Below, piece by piece: positions 59,177 through 64,000 of a DNA stretch of 64,000 nt (the stretch's first letter is position 1; the number at the start of each line of letters is the position of its first letter). The stretch is from Mermis nigrescens. Its lineage: Eukaryota > Nematoda > Enoplea > Mermithida > Mermithidae. Made by a program: the position numbers and the translations under genes. Location of the stretch: contig JAVLUZ010000410.1 of assembly GCA_036768485.1 (NCBI GenBank), positions 1 to 64,000 of the forward strand, given 5' to 3'. Under the pieces are notes generated by a model that saw only the letters and a program-made list of their open reading frames with translations, did no database searches and was not told the DNA's origin.

Positions 59177-59730
59177 TAGCCTGAGATCATTTACAAGAAA
59201 AATAAGTTTTTTTGAATTGCCTACCAGGGGGCTAACATAAAAACATCATAAAACTTGTCATTTACGATTCCTTTTGAAGCGTTATACATCCAATATCGGT
59301 CGTTTTTCTTCAAAATGACGCAATTTTTAAGAACGTTTATATTTAAGATCTCATGATTGGTAGTATCCTGAAATACAATTATTATTTTGTTGCCTTGACC
59401 TTGACCAGCTTGAGATGCAGACAGAAAATTTTGCGACTGGCACTAATATTTCAGTATATACATGACAATATTGGAGCGTACTTTACATCAAAATTTGTCT
59501 TCTGTTCTGCACCAATTTCATGCAGATAATGAGATCTGTTAAAGAATGTGTATATCAAAGTATTACCATATTTAAGACATCTAGGTAGCTAAATTTACTA
59601 AGTATACAGCTCTAGTGGTCGTAAATGTCTTTTTTAATTCATTCATTGGTATCTCCTTACATTTTTAAAAAATTTTGGTCGCGCCCCCTCCCTCCAGAAC
59701 AGAGTTCTGGATATGGGCCTGGATGCAGTC
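59177..59730. other. No gene seen
   Basis: AT-rich sequence without recognised features. Confidence 0.4.
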
Positions 59731-59732
59731 AC

Positions 59733-60240
59733 AAGGCGTAGCCAGTTGGGAAGAGTGGGAGGAATCCCCCTGTGGAAAATTTTGACATGTTCAAGAACTG
59801 AGCAGTTGCATGATGCTATTCTGCAGCGTAAATTCGAAAATCGACGCTGGTTTCTTCTATCTTTTGGCAGTTTCTATTGTTTTATTGCAGGAAAATCAAA
59901 AACCTTAGCGCGTCTAGCGCATAATAAGCATCTTTCCATCAGAAACATAAGAAAATTTCAGAAAAAAGTATTTTTAACTCGCTTAAATAGTACATATCGA
60001 TGTGAAAAGCCCACAAGACACGTTATTTAACGGCTACTGCCCGTTTTTATGGGTTTGTAAGATAAAATTTTTTTCGGATGTCCCCCTGTGGCGAAAATCC
60101 TGGCTAAACCTGTGAGTACAGTGCTGCAGATGCACTGGCGTAGCCAGGGGGAGGGAATTCCCCATAAGAAAAATTTTGACATGTTCAAGAACTGAGCAAT
60201 TGTGCTGCATGATGATGCTCTTCTGCAACATTAAATCAAA
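59733..60240. repeat. GGCGTAGCCAG-family repeats in direct order
   Basis: GGCGTAGCCAGTTGGG (59736) and GGCGTAGCCAGGGGG (60131) begin two related stretches sharing TTTTGACATGTTCAAGAACT. The first ends near 60107 with CCTGGCTAAACCTG. Related fragments lie at 15150-15460. Confidence 0.6.
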
Positions 60241-60339
60241 AATTCGGTGCTTTGCACCGATTTCTTCTATATTGTAGCACTTTATATCGTTTTATTGCAG
60301 GAGAAGTCAAAAAATAGCGCTTAACGCGCATTATAAGCA

Positions 60340-61265
60340 CTGTTTTTTCCACTTTTTGGTCTATTTGTCAACCAGAATTTTGGGAAATTTAAAAAAAAAT
60401 TGTGGGCTTGGTTATCATTTGTGGAAAATTTTTGTAATGTTAGAATGCGTTTTAGAGAGGTAAAACTTCAAAACTTTTTCGGCGCTCCGTGCCGAATTGA
60501 TTTAATTCTTACTTGTTATCAATTTTTAAGCCATGCCGCATCAATTGCAGCATCTTTATTGACAATCTGGTCTAGAACTTAACTACAATCGAAAATCCTA
60601 AACTTCTGCACGGATTTGGTTAGTTTTTGGGCATTTGTGTAGCAAGTTCACATATGTATTAAGATAGTCATATTTGAAGGCTTATGTATGCAGTTCGAAG
60701 CATCTGATGCAGCGGAAGATAGTCGCTGCCAACCGGATTCTAGGCATGGACCTCTTGCTCCAAGGCCCACAAAACCTTAGCCAATTGACGAATGCTGGTT
60801 CATTTCGATAAAGAATGCAAGATATTCATGTTTTGAATTGGTTTACCTGCTTATTAGGCTTAGGCTTAGTATCATGGACTGGTCAAAATGTGGGTGCCAG
60901 CGTTTAAAATAAACCTAAGTAATGGTATGCGACGAGCGGAGCCAGCGATATTTTGAACGCTGGCACCAACATTCTGGTTAGTCACATGAATCTCAGAATC
61001 AATTCGAGCACTGCCTTGTTTGTTTTCGACTTGATTGAATTCGACCCAGTTAGGTGGCAGCTTTCACCGAATACTTTTTGTTGTATACATACTTATAGCG
61101 TGGCTATCTTAATACACATGTGAACCAGCTACATCAATGCCAGTTTTTGTAGTGTATACATGCGTTTTAGAGAGCTAAAATTTCAAATCTTTCTGGCGCT
61201 TCGCGCTGTTTGATAAATTATAGTTTTTATTGTCAAAAGCGACTTCTGAATTGGCTAAAATGCTT
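60340..61265. repeat. Second copy of the 1998-8868 foldback centre
   Basis: 60340-60639 and 61140-61265 match 2975-3250 and 3253-3365 (GGTCTATTTGTCAACC; GCGTTTTAGAGAGCTAAAA). It is split by the element 60640-61131. Confidence 0.75.
60640..61131. mobile_element. MITE with TAGCAAGTTCACAT ends
   Basis: TAGCAAGTTCACATATGTAT and the inverse ATACACATGTGAACCAGCTA form 31-bp imperfect inverted repeats. An internal hairpin pairs GGTGCCAGCGTT with AACGCTGGCACC (60892 and 60958). Confidence 0.8.
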
Positions 61266-61296
61266 TGGGTCTGGTCTATAATGTCGGCTAAAGTTT

Positions 61297-62457
61297 CTAA
61301 TATGGTTTTGTCTCCGATTTTCCTAAAAATTATTTTTTCTGATAGATTCAAGGACGCTGAGTCCAGAAATGAAAAGCGTTAAGGGGGCTGACGAATATTT
61401 GTGGAGATAGAGCCCTTCAAACTTGCAAAGAACGTGATTATTTCTGATTTTCTTAGGGCTCTATCTCCACAAATATTCGTCACCCCCCTAAACGCTTTTG
61501 TTTTCTGGACTCAGCGTTGTCGAATCTATCAGAAAAATTATTTTTAGGAGCATCGGTGACAAAAAATTTTAAAAAGAATGCAAAAAAATCTGCTGAACCC
61601 AATTTTTAACATTTCTACTAGGGATGCACCGGGGCCGCGTTTTTGACTGGGGCCGGGTCCCGGCGCCGGGGCCGGTACCAGAGACTGGGACCAACCGGGG
61701 CCAACTATTTTTGCTATATTCCAGATATACCATGTATATAAATATGTATTAAGCAAAATGTTACTTATGCAAAACAGCGTCTGGGCAAGTCCATGGCATC
61801 CGTTCCACATGTATTTCCGAGTTCAATTAATCATCATAGCTTATATAGGCCAAATTTTTTTCCTGCCATTTAAAAAATTTGGTCCAATTCCTATGTAACT
61901 TGCATCATTACCAGCCGATTGCTCATGTTTTAGATCAGACAAATTAGAATAGTTCAAACAAGGATAGAAATTTCGCGTGCATAATTTATTATGTTAATGT
62001 GTAGTGTTGTTTTCATGTTAATGTGTGTTCTTATAAGTGTTACGCCTTGTAGCATACTATTATTTCGCTTAAACGGCATCAGATTACATGAAACGATTTT
62101 AGACTTGCACGCATTTTTACTAATAAGTCCTTACAATCTAGCCAATGATATGCACAGGCGATTATGCACGATTTACCCTCAAAATATCGCCAAAATCCGA
62201 ACAAAAAACGTTGAGATAATTCTTAATAATAGGCTGAAATTTGCGTATTTTGGCCCCGGCCGGGGCGGCCTGGCCCCAGTCCGGGGCCAGGGCCTGGGCC
62301 CCAGCGACGGGGCCGGGGATGGGGCCTGGGCCCCGGCGCCGGGGCCTGGCCCCGGTGCATCCCTAATTTCTACATTACAGTTCTGACATTAACAAAGCTT
62401 TAAAACACTATTTTCGGAAAAATTGAGAAAAAACCATATTAGATAAAATTTGGTGAT
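61297..62457. mobile_element. Palindromic element interrupted by a hAT-like element
   Basis: GGGCTCTATCTCCACAAATA and its inverse flank a short loop near 61440. TAATATGGTTTTG (61312) pairs with AAAAACCATATTAG (62430). A related hairpin is at 62790-63085. Split by 61619-62365. Confidence 0.7.
61619..62365. mobile_element. hAT-like element with GGGGCC arrays
   Basis: Ends TAGGGATGCACCGGGGCC and GGCCCCGGTGCATCCCTA are perfect inverted repeats. A perfect TSD ATTTCTAC lies at 61611-61618 and 62366-62373. GGGGCC arrays sit at 61630-61700 and 62252-62353. No transposase. Confidence 0.93.
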
Positions 62458-62504
62458 TAGATCCATGCGAGCTACCCACAACTCACCAGCTTGCTTATAC
62501 GAAC

Positions 62505-62665
62505 ATCTAAGGCTTAGGCTTAGAAAGTGTATTCACATTGGTGCCAGCTGATGGTCTAAGCCTGAGACAATTGGGGCAAAAATTGTGGAGCGAGCGAAGC
62601 AAGCGGAGCAATTTTGCCCAATTATGCCTTAGGCTTAGACCATCAGCTGGCACCAATTGATATGC
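62505..62665. repeat. Hairpin around GGTGCCAGCTGATGG
   Basis: TTGGTGCCAGCTGATGGTC (62538) and GACCATCAGCTGGCACCAA (62638) are exact inverses around GAGCGAGCGAAGCAAGC. The GGTGCCAGC tips resemble the hairpin inside 60640-61131. Confidence 0.75.
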
Positions 62666-63109
62666 CACGGCAAGTCTAAAATAATAACCATGATGAATCG
62701 AATTACACCCTGCTTCGGCTTTGTTAACGTCAGAACTGTAATGCAGAAATGTTAAAAATTGGGTTTAGCAGAATTTTTTTTTTGCATAATTTTTTTTCAA
62801 AAAATTTTTTGTCACCGATTCTCCTAAAAACTAATTTTTTCTGATAGATTCGAGGTTGCTGAGTCCAGAAAAACAAAGCGTTTAGGCGGTTGACGAATAT
62901 TTGTGGAGATAGAGCCCTTATAAGATTGAAATAATCACCTTTTTTGCAAGTTTGAAGGGCTCTATCTCCTACAAATATTCGTCAGCCCCCCAAACGGTTT
63001 TTTCTGGACTCAGCGTCCTCGAATCTATCAGAAAAAAGTATTTTTAGGAGAATCGGAGAACAAAACCATATTAGAAAAAAATTCCATGTCAACCAGGGTT
63101 GGCAAGGCT

Positions 63110-63200
63110 GGGTTTTTTTAACTTGGGTTGTTTGGGTTTTTTTTGTGGGTTTTTTGGGTGCAAGAAATTGTTGGGTTTTAGGTTTTTTGGGTTTTTTATC
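63110..63200 (+). repeat. GGGTTTTTT low-complexity array
   Basis: TTGGGTTTTTTT-type units repeat about eight times. It resembles a telomere-like T/G composition but has no regular register. Confidence 0.7.
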
Positions 63201-63234
63201 CACAGGTTAAGAATTTATTTGTAATGGAATTAAA

Positions 63235-64000
63235 TACAAATACAAATACAAATATTTTATTTTTGTCGCACAAAAAAAGAACACAATAAGAAAAGAAAAT
63301 TAATATACAATGAATACAATTATAATAAACATTCGACATGAATCATCATACAAAATCACATATTCTAAAAGCAAGAAATTATTAATTAAAGTACATTTAT
63401 ACGAGATTAGTGCAAAAGACGAAGGTAGGCGCGCAGGCTAAATAAATTATGCACTTAGAACACGCCCCTAGCAAATACCCCGTTAGATCAACTTTTTTCA
63501 ACTTTTCACGGAGGGAAGCAACACTGGGAGATCTTACAACAGCTTCAGGGAGAGAATTCCATACGTGAATCCACCTATTGGATAAATCATACCCACGAAC
63601 ATCAAGCCGAAAAGGAGTGCATTCACATTTCATTGAATTTTGAGCACGCGTGCTGTTTTCACAAAAAGTAAAAAAGTCGGCTTGCTGCAAAACGCATCTA
63701 CCACTCAATATCTGATACATCATACACAGATCACTACGCAATCTGTGAATCTCCAGGCTATCCAATTCTAAGGAACTGAGTCTTTCAGCATAAGAAAGTC
63801 CCCAAAATCCAATAATTTTACGTGTAAATTTCCTTCGAACATTTTCGGATCATTGAACTACATGGGTCTTACGGTATGGATTCCAAACAGTGCTGCAATA
63901 CTCAAGAAGCAGTCTGACGTAAACAGTAAAAGCCCTAGACATATTTAGTTTATTTTTAGAAGCAAATGATTTCGATATTAGCATAGCCCTAGCATAAGCT
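63235..64000 (-). mobile_element. Decayed LINE (non-LTR retrotransposon) 3' end
   Basis: The minus strand encodes the C-terminal tail typical of Jockey/CR1-type reverse transcriptases: RKFTRKIIGFWGLSYAERL, then LEIHRLRSDLCMMYQILSG, then RWIHVWNSLPEAVVRSPSVA. Upstream, LLEYCSTVWNP continues to the window edge. A TGA interrupts the frame at about 63853, so this copy is dead unless it is an assembly error. The 3' end is followed by an A/T-rich UTR and a short (TATTTG)n tail at 63236-63257, a common LINE tail form. The element is truncated by the window, so its 5' extent is unknown. Confidence 0.75.

Noticed and set aside
63110..63200. Interstitial telomere repeat
   Set aside because: The GGGTTTTTT words have no constant register and do not match TTAGG or TTAGGG.

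Overview
This is a stretch of a metazoan nuclear genome: AT-rich, intron-rich and dominated by non-autonomous transposons. Nothing bacterial or viral was seen. The lineage cannot be fixed from the sequence; an arthropod or other invertebrate is the best guess. The one recognisable host gene is CNOT2 (NOT2/Rga), a scaffold subunit of the CCR4-NOT deadenylase complex. It lies on the minus strand from about 54.4 kb down to 20.8 kb. Nine coding exons were identified by reading conserved CNOT2 motifs and splice sites: 54011-54420, 51207-51352, 44088-44375, 42956-43056, 42230-42319, 33492-33648, 32775-32990, 28976-29111 and 20790-20894. Splice phases agree at every junction but one. They give about 542 residues, close to the length of vertebrate CNOT2. 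The exception, between 42230 and 33648, implies a small unseen exon. A weak candidate for one more 5' exon sits at about 57.02-57.10 kb.

The rest is transposon-derived. The main class is hAT-like: 8-bp target-site duplications (TSDs) and Ac-like ends (TAGGGATG, TAGTGATG and similar). They occur at 4125-8398, 5372-6969, 15539-17154, 18198-20140, 23985-25534, 26745-28354, 29704-30534, 45472-48585 and 61619-62365. Just inside its ends, each family carries an array of its own short motif (CAGATC, ATCATATT, GATAAA, GGGTCC, CCCGGC, GGGGCC or CCCGCA). None contains a visible transposase.

Smaller families are: MITE-A (ends CATAGGTGGGC), the commonest repeat here, with about 16 copies; MITE-B (ends CATACATG); a Tc1/mariner-like palindrome (ends CAGTGGTCGCC, TA targets); a TA-flanked family ending TAGTCTGTTT, two copies of which carry a tRNA-like Pol III promoter; family F (ends CAGTGTTTTT); family G (ends CAGGCACGTA); and several long foldbacks. 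They are deeply nested, and intact TSDs or empty sites allow the insertion order to be worked out.

Layout: 0-20 kb is intergenic, made of tandem repeats, a 6.9-kb foldback with four nested levels, hAT elements and a LINE-like scrap. From 20.8 to 54.4 kb is CNOT2 with transposon-packed introns. From 54.4 to 64 kb are more repeats (perhaps CNOT2 5' introns), ending in a decayed LINE at the window edge.
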